Shown: positions 47,217 through 58,405 of the stretch, in pieces | How positions within the stretch are numbered: position 1 is the first letter of the stretch | How the letters are laid out: the number at the start of each line of letters is the position of its first letter | Source of the DNA: Thelonectria olida | Taxonomy: Eukaryota > Ascomycota > Sordariomycetes > Hypocreales > Nectriaceae | Assembly: GCA_020736575.1 (NCBI GenBank) | Contig: JAGPYM010000004.1 | Span: 372,001-436,000 of the forward strand | Direction: 5' to 3' | DNA length: 64,000 bases | Notes under the pieces: model-generated | What the model was told of the DNA's origin: nothing | Seen by the model: the letters and a program-made list of their open reading frames with translations, nothing else | Database searches by the model: none | Translations under genes and position numbers: made by a program

Positions 47217-48669
47217 CTAGTACAGAGGCACGAACGTGCCATTTCGACACTCGATGCCCATGTTCGGGTTCAAGTCGGCCTGCGCGTTCATGCAGATCAC
47301 CGTCGGCGCGCTCACATCCTGAGGGTAAATCCGAATGTCGTCGAACTTGAAGTTTTGGCATGACTCCTCGTCGTAGCACTCGAGAATGATGGCTTCGTTG
47401 TGCTTGAGATTGGGAAGGCCGACATCGTACCAGCAGGGCTACGGAGTGTTAGACAACAATATCGAGGAGGGAACATCGGTGACTTACATCAGACGCGCAA
47501 GAACCGTCTCCCGGCTGGTAGGAGTTGATTGAGCCCCGCCAGTTCTGCCACGTAAAGTTCTCCATGGCGACGGATTGGTTCGTCGGGCGGTCGCTTGTCG
47601 CCTTGCCTTGGTCCCAGTAGGTTTGAGTGATGAAGATGGGGAACGTCACGTTGAAGAGGCGGATGTTGCTCCATTCAACGTTCTTGACAAGTCCCTATGC
47701 GTCGTCAATGCCAATTACTAAAACGTAACATGCAGTGTGTGATAGTTACCTGTCCACCGGTCCAGGACTTGAGTCTCGAGGCGTACAGGCCGCCAGCGAA
47801 GGTGATGTCGTTGAACTTGATGTCAGAGACGTTGACAAACTTTTTGTAATCGGATCCCAGAGATCCAATGCTCAGGCCATGAGTCTGATATCCCACAGTG
47901 CTGCGTTGGACGAGGACGTTGTGCGCGCCGTCGGTGATGGCGATGGCATCGTCGCCGTTGTAGATGACACAGTCGGTCACAGTGACATCCGTGGCCGCGA
48001 TGCCGAAGCCGTCCGTGTTGAAGGGGAAGCTCCCGCTCTCCGAGACGGCATCGACGATGCTGTGGGAGATGGCAATGTTGGATCCCTTGACCGAGATGTT
48101 CCAGCCGATGGGCTTCCACGACTTCAGATACTTGATGACGCCGTTGGTCACCTGGAAGCGCATCAAGTGCGGTCGGTTTGCAAGCCCGGTTGATCCGGCC
48201 GGGTTGGCATCCCACCACTGCTGGCCGTAGGATCGGATCCATCCAGTGGTGACCTGAGGGTATCAGTTAGTATGTGACACGGGTAGTTACACAAAGAACA
48301 GGGAAAGCATACATCTTCACTGCCAATGTACTTCACATTCGTTCCCTTGAGATCGAACCAGTACACTGAACCTCCGCCGGCCTTGACAATTTCCTGAACG
48401 TAGGAAATGTTCTGCGGCAGGTTCAGGTTTCCCTGCACAGAGATGACGACGTTAGACAGGTTTGTCGCCGTGATGGGTTCAAAGACATTGTAGTCGTAGC
48501 CCTTCTGGAACAAGATGGTCGAGTCTTCAGCGCACTGGGCAAAGACTTTTTGAATCGCGGCCGCGTCCGACTTTGTGCCGTTTGTTGTCGGCACGATGCA
48601 CGTCTTTGCGCAGACGGCGGAGGAGAAGTAGCCCAGCAGAGACAGCGACAACAGTTTCCAAGACGACAT
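47217..48669 (-). CDS. Secreted GH28 exo-polygalacturonase-like pectinase
   Basis: Four exons (48313-48669, 47750-48253, 47488-47694, 47217-47438) joined at phase 0 encode 429 aa. The N-terminus is a signal peptide (hydrophobic 5-20, cleavage after SAVCA). The GH28 right-handed beta-helix motifs are intact: NTDG (198-201), GDD (219-221), the catalytic-region His in THG (His244) and RLK (279-281). KSWTGGQG after RLK resembles fungal exo-polygalacturonases, which release galacturonate from pectin chain ends. Several NxS/T sequons predict N-glycosylation, and C-terminal cysteines suggest disulfides. Exo-rhamnogalacturonase or xylogalacturonan activity cannot be excluded from sequence. This is one of the clearest hints of a plant-degrading lifestyle. 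A TATA-like element lies about 70 bp upstream. Confidence 0.92.
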
Positions 48670-51530
48670 TTTCGAGGGGATTAAGGAACGAGGGTGACGA
48701 TGGTGTCTTCAGAAGAAGAGCGATGGGATGTGCTTTATAGTTATATATTAACTTTCTATGCGCAATATAGCAAGGATCTTTAACAGTCTATTCTTCCAGT
48801 ACTTCATTATGTAGCATGTATATCACCAAGATTCAAGGTTCCGTAACTACGAAGGAGGATCTTCCTGGGGGTGGGTGCGTTTTCAGCGACCGGGACTGGA
48901 TGGAAAATTATTGTCCGAAATCACCGTGGAGAGAGGCCACGATCCGGGGAAGCAGTGCAAGCGGACATATCGCGGGGGTTTCTCCAGATCGGCCGAATAT
49001 TGTCGACGAGTCGAATGTTAAAAGCCTTGGGTCCTTCGTCTTTTGATTAGGTATGAATAGCTCGGCTACGCATGTGAAGCTCTCGCAAAGAATGAACGGG
49101 CTTGAGGGTAACATGGTGGAAAACCGAGACATCCGTTGACTTATGCTATCATTGCTAAAAGTATGCTTCAATTATACTTTGACTAGAAAAGGGGGAATTT
49201 ACGCATACTTTGTAATAAACCAGGGAATCCTAGCTGACATTGAACTCAGCGCGCCCCTCGTGTTCCTCTCTCTTATGCCTTTTGTTGAGCATCATTTCAC
49301 TTCATACAATGGCATGGCAGACCTTCCATACTAAGACGCCAGCCTCTCTCGGATTGGCTCTTCTCCTGGCCATGGTTCCTGGCCCTGCATGGGAGAGGGA
49401 GGCGGAGAATATTTTCCCGCCTGCCAACGGTTCATCTGATCATGTTGCATTCGTGTGTACATGGCACGGTCAGGGTCTTTTACTGCAGTCTTGACGGCAG
49501 CCCTTCCCGTCTTGGCGACGATCACGCCGCCTTTGTGCAGTAAATCGTCTTGATATGGATTAGATGTTCCAGGCCAGTCAACTCTCATTTGAGATCAGAT
49601 TCGTCCCTCGAAAAGCTGGGTGCTAAATCGTGTTCATTGACGGGAAAATGCGACCTCTCTCTTTCCTGGACAGGAGGTCTGGGCCGCAGGCTGAGGATGA
49701 TCTCAAGCCTTGGGCTCATCAATGAATCAACTGCATCACCATCTCATGATGTCCACCAAACGTACTCATCAACTGTTGGCTTGCTATGGGACACACCGTG
49801 GAATGGATATCAAGCACCCCAACTCTGCAGTACTAAACGCCCAATAAGTATGCAAAGATTCTGAGCGCTTATTTAATTATTTTATCCTCTCTTATCCTAT
49901 TTTATCTTGTTGGGGTCTCGCCTTAGGGGCACTTGGTGTAGGGTTGTGGTGCTTGACACACATGGTCCAGGAGCAACAGGGCGTCGTCTACTTCGTACTA
50001 ACCATAGGTTCGCAATCAATTGACCCGAGTTCCCAGCGACAAAGCCATGAACTTATCACGCTGGCACAGCATCTCATTCTCCCGAATTTACATGGCTTGT
50101 AGCGAAGCACATGTCAGGCGTCTTTCGTGGTTGGCTGTCGCAGCAGTATGCAGATTTGCGAATCTTCCCTAGACAGGTTGTATTATGTGGGACGAGATTT
50201 GTTAGAAGTTTCAAGTTGGATCGACACTTTGGTAAATTGTTATTAAATGATGAAGACTCGTTTTAAAATGTTGGCCGCCGCTTGCTGTTGGACTGAAGGG
50301 TTCGAAGGATGAGTGTTAGTTCGGTTGGTGTGAGCTGGGGCCCCGAGTTGCGCCTGGGTTTTTGGCGATTCAACTAAAGAAATTGAAGAACATTATTGAT
50401 GAATTGAAGAATTTGGATCAAATTGTCGGGGGATGACTTCTTCATGGATATTTTGGACCCGTTACACTCGGGATGGGCGAGGTTGTTTGTGGGACGGGCA
50501 CGCTGTTCAGTGTTGCAATGAGCCTCGGCTCAGGACAAGAGATCTCGGCAGATGACGTCGATTTGTGCAGGGAGACGTGTCGCTTGTGTTTTAACATGAG
50601 GAGGCAAATGCAAGTTGAAGCGGAGAATCGGAGCCAATTGATGCCGACCTCCGTCTTTTATGGCAGTCACAGCACGAAGCAATGATTCCTCCTTCTCTAC
50701 AACAAATACGTACCTCGGCGTTGATGGGGGAGAAGAAGCCAGGACTTCTGTCACAGCGAGTGTGAATATCAGTGAGCGCCCTAATTCAATCATTGAGGGG
50801 TAATCGAGGAGCAAGGCTATACGACCAACACCAACAACAAGCGCATCCATCGCTCGAAACCCATCCCTTCGGTGCTCGCGTGTCGGACCCTTCAAAGTAA
50901 AAGCAGGCGAGAGCTGGCCGAGGAAAGCGAAAAATGACCGGCCGAGACAGCGCCGCATCGGCCACGTCCCCACAATTGTGGCTTGTCTCTCATGCAAACC
51001 ATGCTAATTGGTGAATCATGATTGGCTTAAGACGTAGCAGCCACAGCCCCACAGCAAACACCCCTTCACTCTTTTGCTCCTCCGTGTGGCTCCAGTCTCC
51101 AACCGTTGAACCAAATTTCATGCCAAAGACGAACGTAATGACGACGCAGGTGTGGCCCACGGGGCTGCTTTCCTATGCGGGTCAAATCCGCTCCGGCGGT
51201 CTATCTCCTGGTTCCGTCGCCCGGGCCCGGGTGGCTGCCGGCTGGCTACCGTTGACGCCGTCTACCCTGATCGACATGGAACGTGCCAGTTGAGGTTGAG
51301 GGCAGTGCCACCATGATACCTGGGCACAAGGGTCAACCAAGCGGAATGCGAAACCAGGACGAGTCAATATAAGAGACGCCGACCAACTTCATGGCTTGGT
51401 CCTGAAATAACCCATCATTTCAAATCAGCCAGCCCAGTCTTGTCTTGTCCTTTATTAAGAAGCCGTCACACCTCCTCTGCCTCTCTATTCCTCCCAACCT
51501 CAACACACCTACATCCACAAGCTGTCCATC
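48670..51530. other. Divergent intergenic region of the GH28 and CYP505 genes
   Basis: About 2.9 kb between two divergent starts. The only long frame (50530-50997, minus) begins at TTG and lacks homology I can see, so it is not called. A TATAAG word at 51368-51373 lies about 160 bp before the CYP505 start and may be its core promoter. No RNA gene or mobile element was recognised. Confidence 0.4.
48734..48747 (-). promoter_or_regulatory. TATA-like element upstream of the GH28 gene
   Basis: Read on the minus strand, TATATAA and TATAAA words lie 65-78 bp upstream of the start codon in A/T-rich sequence. A TATA promoter would suit an inducible secreted enzyme. Evidence is position and sequence only. 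Confidence 0.4.
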
Positions 51531-54500
51531 ATGAACGACATCGTCCCCATCCCCGAGCCCAGAGGGCTGCCCTTTCTCGGCAACATTGGCGAGTTCACTA
51601 CAAGCCCTATGAACGACTTGTTGCGCCTGGCCGATACCTATGGCTCTATCTACAGAATACGACTGGGCGGCAAGTCACTCATCCTCGTTTCTTCCAACGC
51701 CCTCGTCAATGAGATTTGCGACGAGAAGCGCTTTCACAAGACTCTGAAGACTGTGCTTGGTGTTGTCAGAGAGGGCGTACACGATGGTCTCTTTACTGTG
51801 AGCGTCCCTCCCCCGTACTCAGAGAGCACATCTTCTAACCAGAATGACTAGGCCTACGATGATGAGCCCAACTGGGGAAAAGCCCATCGTATTCTCATCC
51901 CAGCCTTCGGCCCTCTCTCAATCCGCGGCATGTTCTCAGACATGCACGACATCGCCACTCAGCTCTGCATGAAGTTTGCTCGTCACGGCCCTCACACCCC
52001 AATCCACGTCGCCGACGACTTCACCCGTCTGGCCCTCGACACCCTCGCTTTGTGCGCAATGGACTTCCGCTTCAACTCGTTTTACCGTGAGGACATGCAC
52101 CCTTTCGTTGCTGCCATGGGTGACTTCCTCACCGAGTGCGGCAACCGCAATCGCCGTCCTGCCATCGCACCCGGCTTCTTGTACCGAGCTGCTAACGAGA
52201 AGTTCTACGCGGATATCGACATCATGAAGAGGACTGCCGACGAGGTGGTTGAGTCGAGGAAACAGCATGGCAGCGCGAGGAAGGACTTGCTCGCCGCCAT
52301 GCTTGAAGGTGTTGATCCTCAGACCGGCGAGAAGCTGTCCGACGACAACATTACGAACCAGCTCATCACGTTCTTGATTGCGGGACACGAGACGACATCG
52401 GGTCTTCTATCGTTTTGCTTTTACCTGCTGCTTAAGCATCCAGCAGAGTATCAGAAAGTTCAAGAAGAAGTCGATCAAGTCCTGGGGCGAGACGCCATCA
52501 CCGTCGAACATCTCACTAAATTCCCATACATCAATGCTGTAGGTATCTCGAATCAATTCTTGTTGGCAATGCTAAAACTGCGAATTTCAGGTACTCCGCG
52601 AGGCTCTTCGACTCCGCTCCACCATTGGAGCCTTCGGTGTTGAAGCCTACGAAGACACCATCATCGGAGGCAAATACCACATCCAAAAGGGTGAAATCAT
52701 TAGCGCCCTCATCAGCAAGGCACATCTTGACCCAGAAGTCTACGGTGACGATGCCAGCGAGTTCAAGCCCGAAAGAATGACCGACGACAACTTCGCCCGT
52801 CTCAACGAGGAGTTCCCCAACTCTTGGAAACCATTCGGCAATGGCAAGCGAGCTTGCATTGGACGGCCGTTTGCCTGGCAGGAAGCCGTCCTTGCTATGG
52901 CTATGCTGTTCCAGAACTTTAACTTTACCATGCACGACCCCAACTACCAGCTTCAGATCAAGGAAACTCTTACCCTCAAGCCTGACCACTTTGACATGAG
53001 GGCCAGTCTTCGCCATGACATGTCGGCCACCGAGCTGGAGCAGCGTCTTGCTGGAAAGACTGCCGCCCAGAACGAGTCAGTATCAGCCAAGAAAACTGCG
53101 TCTGGAACCGGCCCCAACAGCGCCAATGGAAAGCCCATCGCCATCTACTATGGATCAAATAGCGGAACGTGCGAAGCTCTGGCGCAACGTCTCGCAGCCG
53201 ACGCGCCAACTCACGGTTTCACAGCCACAACTGTCGATCCCCTCGACGATGCCAAACAGAACCTCCCCAAAGACCGCCCCGTCGTCATCGTGACCGCCTC
53301 ATACGAAGGCCAGCCTCCATCGAACGCCGCGCACTTCGTAAACTGGATGGAGAATCTCAAGGGCAACGAGATGGGAGATGTTGACTACGCCGTCTTTGGC
53401 TGTGGCCACCACGATTGGACGCAGACCTTCCACCGCATTCCCAAGCTCGTTGACTCCTCCTTGGAGAAGCTGGGCGGCACCCGACTGGTTGCCATGGGCA
53501 GTGCCGATGCCGCCACCAGCGATATGTTCAGCGACTTCGAGGCTTGGGAGGACGAGAGCTTGTGGCCTGCGCTCAAGGAGAAGTACGGCGCCAGCGACAA
53601 CGACACGGCAGGCGTCCAAGCCGGCATCACCGTTGAAGTCTCGACTCCCCGTAGAGCGACCCTCCGCCAGGACGTCGAAGAGGCCTTGGTCGTTGCGACT
53701 AAGACGCTCACTGCCTCTGGCCCACCCAAAAAGCACATTGAGATTCAGCTTCCCACAGGCATGACGTACAACGCTGGCGACTACCTCGCCGTGCTTCCCC
53801 TGAACCCCAGAGCTACCGTGGCTCGTGTCTTTCGACAGTTTGAGTTAGCTTGGGATGCGACCCTTAAGATCCAGTCCGACAGGCCGACTACGTTGCCGAC
53901 GAATGATCCCATTTCCGCCTGGGATGTTTTGAGTGCCTACGTCGAACTTTCCCAGCCAGCTACTAAGAGGGTAAGTGACTTTAACGCTTTTATTTACATG
54001 CACTGAGAAGAGCCAAGACTAACTTCGGTATAGAACATCCTGGCACTTGCGGAGGCTACTGAAGACAAAAGCACTATCGAAGAGCTCGAGACGCTTGCAG
54101 GAGACGGCTACCAAGAGAACATCGTCGCTAAGCGCGTGTCTGTCTTGGAGCTCCTCGAGCGCTTCCACGCGGTTGCTCTCCCTATTAGTTCATACCTCGC
54201 CATGCTACCGCCCATGAGAGTCAGACAGTAGTAAGTTCCCTCCTCTTACCTATGATATCAACACTTTACTTACCCCTCACAGCTCCATCTCCTCCTCTCC
54301 CCTAGCAGACCCTACAAAGGCAACCCTAACATACTCCCTCCTCGACGCCCCCTCGCTCTCCGGCCAGGGCCGCCACGTCGGCGTCGCCACAAGCTTCCTC
54401 TCTGAGCTCTCCGCTGGCGACAGGCTCCACGTTGCGGTCCGTCCCTCGACCGCTTCCTTCCACCTCCCCCGCGACGCAGAAAACACGCCTGTCATCTGCA

Positions 54501-54961
54501 TCGCCGCTGGTACCGGCCTCGCCCCCTTCCGCGGCTTCATCCAAGAGCGCGCTGCCATGCTTGCCGCAGGCCGCAACTTGGCACCCGCGCTGCTCTTCTA
54601 CGGATGTCGCGATCCGGCTATTGACGACCTGTACAAGGACGAGTTCGCCTTCTGGGAGAAGCTTGGCGCTGTCGAAGTGCGACGGGCGTACTCCCGCGCG
54701 ACGGACAAGTCAGATGGGTGCAAGTACGTCCAAGACAGGCTCTACCATGACCGCGTGGACGTGCTCGAGCTGTGGAACAAGGGTGCGAAGGCGTACATCT
54801 GCGGCAGCCGCGAAGTAGGCAAGGCAATTGAGGACGTGTGCGTTCGCTTGTCGCAAGAGTGGGCGACGGAGAACTTGGGCAGGGATATCAGCGTCGAGGA
54901 AGCAAGGGAGTGGTTTGACAAGAAGAGGAATGAGCGGTTCGCGACGGATGTGTTTGATTGA
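51531..54961 (+). CDS. CYP505: Self-sufficient cytochrome P450-reductase fusion (CYP505 family)
   Basis: Five exons (51531-51797, 51852-52538, 52591-53970, 54034-54230, 54283-54961) encode 1069 aa. P450 part (1 to about 455): I-helix AGHETTS (266-272), ExxR EALR (322-325) and heme-ligand FGNGKRACIG with Cys407. After a linker, the reductase part has an FMN flavodoxin domain (IAIYYGSNSGT, about 502), an FAD site RQYS (842-845) and NADPH-binding GTGLAPFRGF (about 920). There is no membrane anchor, so the enzyme should be soluble. CYP505 enzymes (P450foxy, BM3-like) hydroxylate fatty acids near the omega end; related ones act in secondary metabolism. No biosynthetic cluster is visible here, which favours fatty-acid metabolism. 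All cofactor motifs are intact. It converges with erdS, tails 681 bp apart. Confidence 0.95.
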
Positions 54962-55642
54962 AGACGAGTGTGTATTTAGAGTGTTTTGGCTATGAATTAT
55001 GATAGAATTGGTAATGGATAGGATGGATAATGTAACATCAACTTCTTTCTTTCTTTAAAACACGACCATGATGATAACTATATAGATGATAATATCTATC
55101 TATGACTGAGAACCTTTGTAATACACTAGGTGGGCAGTGTACTTGATCAGTCACCTGAGGCAACGAAGTATCACGAAGAGTACAGAAAGTTCAAATGTCA
55201 CCAATGTTCAACTTTTTAGTGAATATTATTGATTACGACACAAGAACTTTCACCACCCGAGATGTCAGACAATGCAATCGTGAAAGGAGTTTGTTTAAAT
55301 TTTCAAGTTAGGTATAAGCCCGGCATCCTTCTTCTTCTCCCATCTAAGAGGTATCAAGGGGGGGAGAACAAGACCAACAACCACAACGACGATTATCTTG
55401 TACGCAACCAAAGACGCTAACGCCTGCCCGCGACGCAAACCGAAATCCTCCATAACCAAACGAATCAAGGAAAGAATTCCATAACCCCAAAGCCGTGTAT
55501 CATTATCATCATCGCCCAATGTTCCAAACTAAGCGGCGCCTCTGCCTCCACAACCAACAATATAAGGATCTGTCCATAGGAACCAGCCTTGCATGCGTTT
55601 GTATCCTTGCGCGTGTACTCGGTTTATCCATGTTTTAACAGC
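54962..55642. other. Convergent 3' region between CYP505 and erdS
   Basis: About 680 bp that should contain both 3' UTRs. It is A/T-rich near 55020-55110. Short frames on both strands are not supported. Nothing else was seen. Confidence 0.45.
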
Positions 55643-58405
55643 CTAGTCCTGGAAAAACTTGATAATCTGCTGCATGTCGCGCAGGCCGACGCCATGCTTG
55701 GGGTAGCAGATGTAGACCTCCTCGCCGAGAGCGCCAAACTTGGATCGGAAGCTAGCCTTGCGACGGAGTCCGAGGCTGTCGACGATGGATCGGTAAGTAG
55801 CCGAGAGGAAGCGAGCCCGCAGGCCAGATAGATGCTCGCCGGGGGTGAGCTTCTCCGAGACGCCAGCGCCAAAAGTGACCTTGCCACTAACACTGGCCAA
55901 GGCATGGCCGACGAGGACTTCAATGGCACCGTTGGTGGCGCCTGGGAAGTCGAGAGCCCACTTCACCTGCCAGCCATGGCGGGGAGCGAGCTTGTGAAGA
56001 ACGACCAGGGAGAGGACCTTGCCGTTCTTCTCAGCGGCGAAGTAACGGCGATGCTCGGGGTCAACCCATGGGCGGACCTCAGTGAGATGGACCTGCTTGC
56101 CCTTGCGGGAGCTTTTCCATGCCTGAATGGCAGGATCAGCACGGCTGATGAAGTCGTCATCAGGCTTGACCTCGTGGATCTTGATTCCCTCGCGCTCAAC
56201 GCGACGGGCTTTAGCAGCGATTCCATTCGCCTGGGTAGCCTCGACGAGACCTTGTCGATCAGTGTCGACTCGCTGCTCCTCAGTGCATGAAAGGGTCCTC
56301 CAGTGGAAATCGCGCGCAAGAATCTTCTGTACCTCAAAGGAGACGAGCATCCAGACTGGGGTCAGACGTCGCTCAGCGGTAAGATACTTGATGAAGTCAC
56401 GAATGACGTCAGCATACTGGCTCTGGTCACACAGGGGATCGCCGGTAACCATGCCAAACTTCTCCTGGGGGACCCAGCCGATAGCTGCACCAGTCGAGTG
56501 TCGCCAGATTTCGAATCGGTCATCAAGCCAGGACGTGTTGGAGGCATCGCCGTAGTTGGCAATGAGCTTCTCCAGCTCCGGCTCGGAGTTCGGGTGGGGC
56601 TTGGTGGTATCGGCGTCGGGGTGAGGCAGACCGGGGGCCTTCTCGGGCAGCGACTTGGGGTCACGGTGGAAAAGCGATGCATATCGAACGTCGCCAAGCT
56701 CGAGCATCCAGGCAACAATACGCTCGAGTCCAAGGCCAGCACCAGCGTGGGGCGGCGCACCAAGGTCAAAGCCAGTCATGTAGTCCTCCAGGCCATCCTC
56801 AGTCATACCGGCGGCAGCCAAGTTCGCCCGGAGCTCCTCGGCGTTGTGGATACGCTGACCGCCGGAGCAAATTTCCTGGCCGCGGATGAAGATGTCAAAG
56901 GATCGAGTCCACTTGGGGTCTTCCGGGTCCTTGGCAGTATAGAAGGGGCGTGCGTTGGCGGGGAACTTGTCGAGGACGTAGTAATCGGTGCCAAACTTTT
57001 CACGGACAAGCTCGCCAAGACGGATCTCATCCGGGGTCGAGAGATCTTCCTCTGCAACATCGCGACCATCGTCGCGGAGCATCTGGAGACCCTCGGTGAA
57101 GGGAAGAATGAGCGTCTCTTCGAGCCACTTGAACTCACCACTGGGCCATCGCTTGCGGACAACCTCAACCTCAGGCATGGTGTAGACAGCCTTGAAAACG
57201 TTCTTGAGGAATACGTCAAGAATCTCAATCACTTCATGGTAATCATACTCAATTGCCATTTCGATATCGAGACCTGTGTACTCGGTCAAGTGGCGATGAG
57301 TGTTGGAGTTCTCAGCGCGGAAGACCGGGCCGACTTCAAACACGCGACCGAAGTCAGCGGAAATGGACATCTGCTTCGCGAGCTGAGGGCTCTGCGCAAG
57401 AAATGCGCGGCGACCAAAGTAGTTGACAGAGAAGACAGCAGCGCCGCTCTCGGTGGCGGCAGGCTGTAGCTTGGGAGTGTTGATCTCGACAAACCCGAAA
57501 TCCTCGAGGGTCTGGCGGAAAGTTCGGGTGACGAGGGAGCGGACTCGGAAAAGGGCCTGGTTGGCAGGGTGTCGTAGGTCGAGAATTCGCGAGGACATAC
57601 GGTTGCGGAGGGTCTCTGGAGGCTTGTAGTTGGAGAAGGCCAGGTTTTGGGCGGCATTGACGAGGTGAATAGACTCAATGTTGACCTCAACACATGACTG
57701 AGTGGCGGATCGAATAGCCTCCGGAGGCTCCTTCAGAGTACCGGACACCTGAACAAGCGATTCGGGGCTCAACTTGCGAACCCAACTAATGAAGTCGGCA
57801 TTACCAGCATCGCGGGTCAGGACGCCTTGAACAGAAAAGGTCTGGTCGCGCAGGAGAAGGAAATCGAGGAACTTGGAGACGGGGCGCTGAGTCTCGATGC
57901 GGGCGCGGAAGGTTACTTCGGTGCCCATGGGCAGGGCATCGAGCTCGGGAATAGTGTTGAGTTCGTAGGGATGAGTTGGCCAATCGGCGCTCATGGTGGT
58001 GCGAGCGCTATCAGTCGAGGCGCGGCTGCTTGTAGGAGTCTTGTTGCCGCCATTGGCCATGGCCATTGCCATAGCCATGGCGCTCCGGCCGCGGGGAGCG
58101 TCTCTCGCAAAGCCGTCCCTTGCAAAACCCTCCCTGCTGAAGCCATCCATGCTGGAGCGCTCTGAGCGAATCTCGATAGCACTGTCGCGCATGCGGTTCC
58201 TGGGAGAGCGCACAGAGGCGGAACGAGGCCTCGAGAGTGACCGCGAGGCGGGGCGAGAGGCGGAACGAATAGGCTTGAATGATTCGGAGCTGTAGGAGAT
58301 GTTGTTTCCGTTGGTGAAGGAGGTGTTCACATGCAGGTCGTTGGCGGGGCCCTTCTGAGGCTCGCCAACGCCCGTGATTGTAGTGGCGCTCGACTGGGAC
58401 GTCAT
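55643..58405 (-). CDS. erdS: Ergosteryl-aspartate synthase: AspRS fused to DUF2156 transferase
   Basis: A single open frame gives 920 aa from the ATG at 58405 (AAC ATG A context). In-frame ATGs at 58555 and 58858 would add 50 or 151 residues. Order: disordered Ser/Arg-rich extension (1-138) with FARDG repeats and an (AM)n run; OB-fold anticodon-binding domain (about 145-255); class II AspRS core with motif 2 FRAENSNTHRH (362-372) and motif 3 GAGLGLERI (555-563); then a DUF2156/GNAT-like domain (about 605-915). This fusion is the signature of fungal ErdS. ErdS charges tRNA-Asp and transfers aspartate from it to the 3-beta-OH of ergosterol, giving ergosteryl-aspartate. The catalytic motifs look intact. 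It is unlikely to be the housekeeping AspRS, which lacks the DUF2156 module. The probable hydrolase partner lies divergently at 61141. Confidence 0.92.
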   Translation of the reverse strand: MTSQSSATTITGVGEPQKGPANDLHVNTSFTNGNNISYSSESFKPIRSASRPASRSLSRPRSASVRSPRNRMRDSAIEIRSERSSMDGFSREGFARDGFARDAPRGRSAMAMAMAMANGGNKTPTSSRASTDSARTTMSADWPTHPYELNTIPELDALPMGTEVTFRARIETQRPVSKFLDFLLLRDQTFSVQGVLTRDAGNADFISWVRKLSPESLVQVSGTLKEPPEAIRSATQSCVEVNIESIHLVNAAQNLAFSNYKPPETLRNRMSSRILDLRHPANQALFRVRSLVTRTFRQTLEDFGFVEINTPKLQPAATESGAAVFSVNYFGRRAFLAQSPQLAKQMSISADFGRVFEVGPVFRAENSNTHRHLTEYTGLDIEMAIEYDYHEVIEILDVFLKNVFKAVYTMPEVEVVRKRWPSGEFKWLEETLILPFTEGLQMLRDDGRDVAEEDLSTPDEIRLGELVREKFGTDYYVLDKFPANARPFYTAKDPEDPKWTRSFDIFIRGQEICSGGQRIHNAEELRANLAAAGMTEDGLEDYMTGFDLGAPPHAGAGLGLERIVAWMLELGDVRYASLFHRDPKSLPEKAPGLPHPDADTTKPHPNSEPELEKLIANYGDASNTSWLDDRFEIWRHSTGAAIGWVPQEKFGMVTGDPLCDQSQYADVIRDFIKYLTAERRLTPVWMLVSFEVQKILARDFHWRTLSCTEEQRVDTDRQGLVEATQANGIAAKARRVEREGIKIHEVKPDDDFISRADPAIQAWKSSRKGKQVHLTEVRPWVDPEHRRYFAAEKNGKVLSLVVLHKLAPRHGWQVKWALDFPGATNGAIEVLVGHALASVSGKVTFGAGVSEKLTPGEHLSGLRARFLSATYRSIVDSLGLRRKASFRSKFGALGEEVYICYPKHGVGLRDMQQIIKFFQD

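Noticed and set aside
50530..50997. 155-codon minus frame between GH28 and CYP505
   Set aside because: Begins at TTG, contains no family signature and lies in a promoter-like region.
56303..57469. 388-codon plus-strand frame
   Set aside because: Antisense to the AspRS core of erdS; shows no domain of its own.
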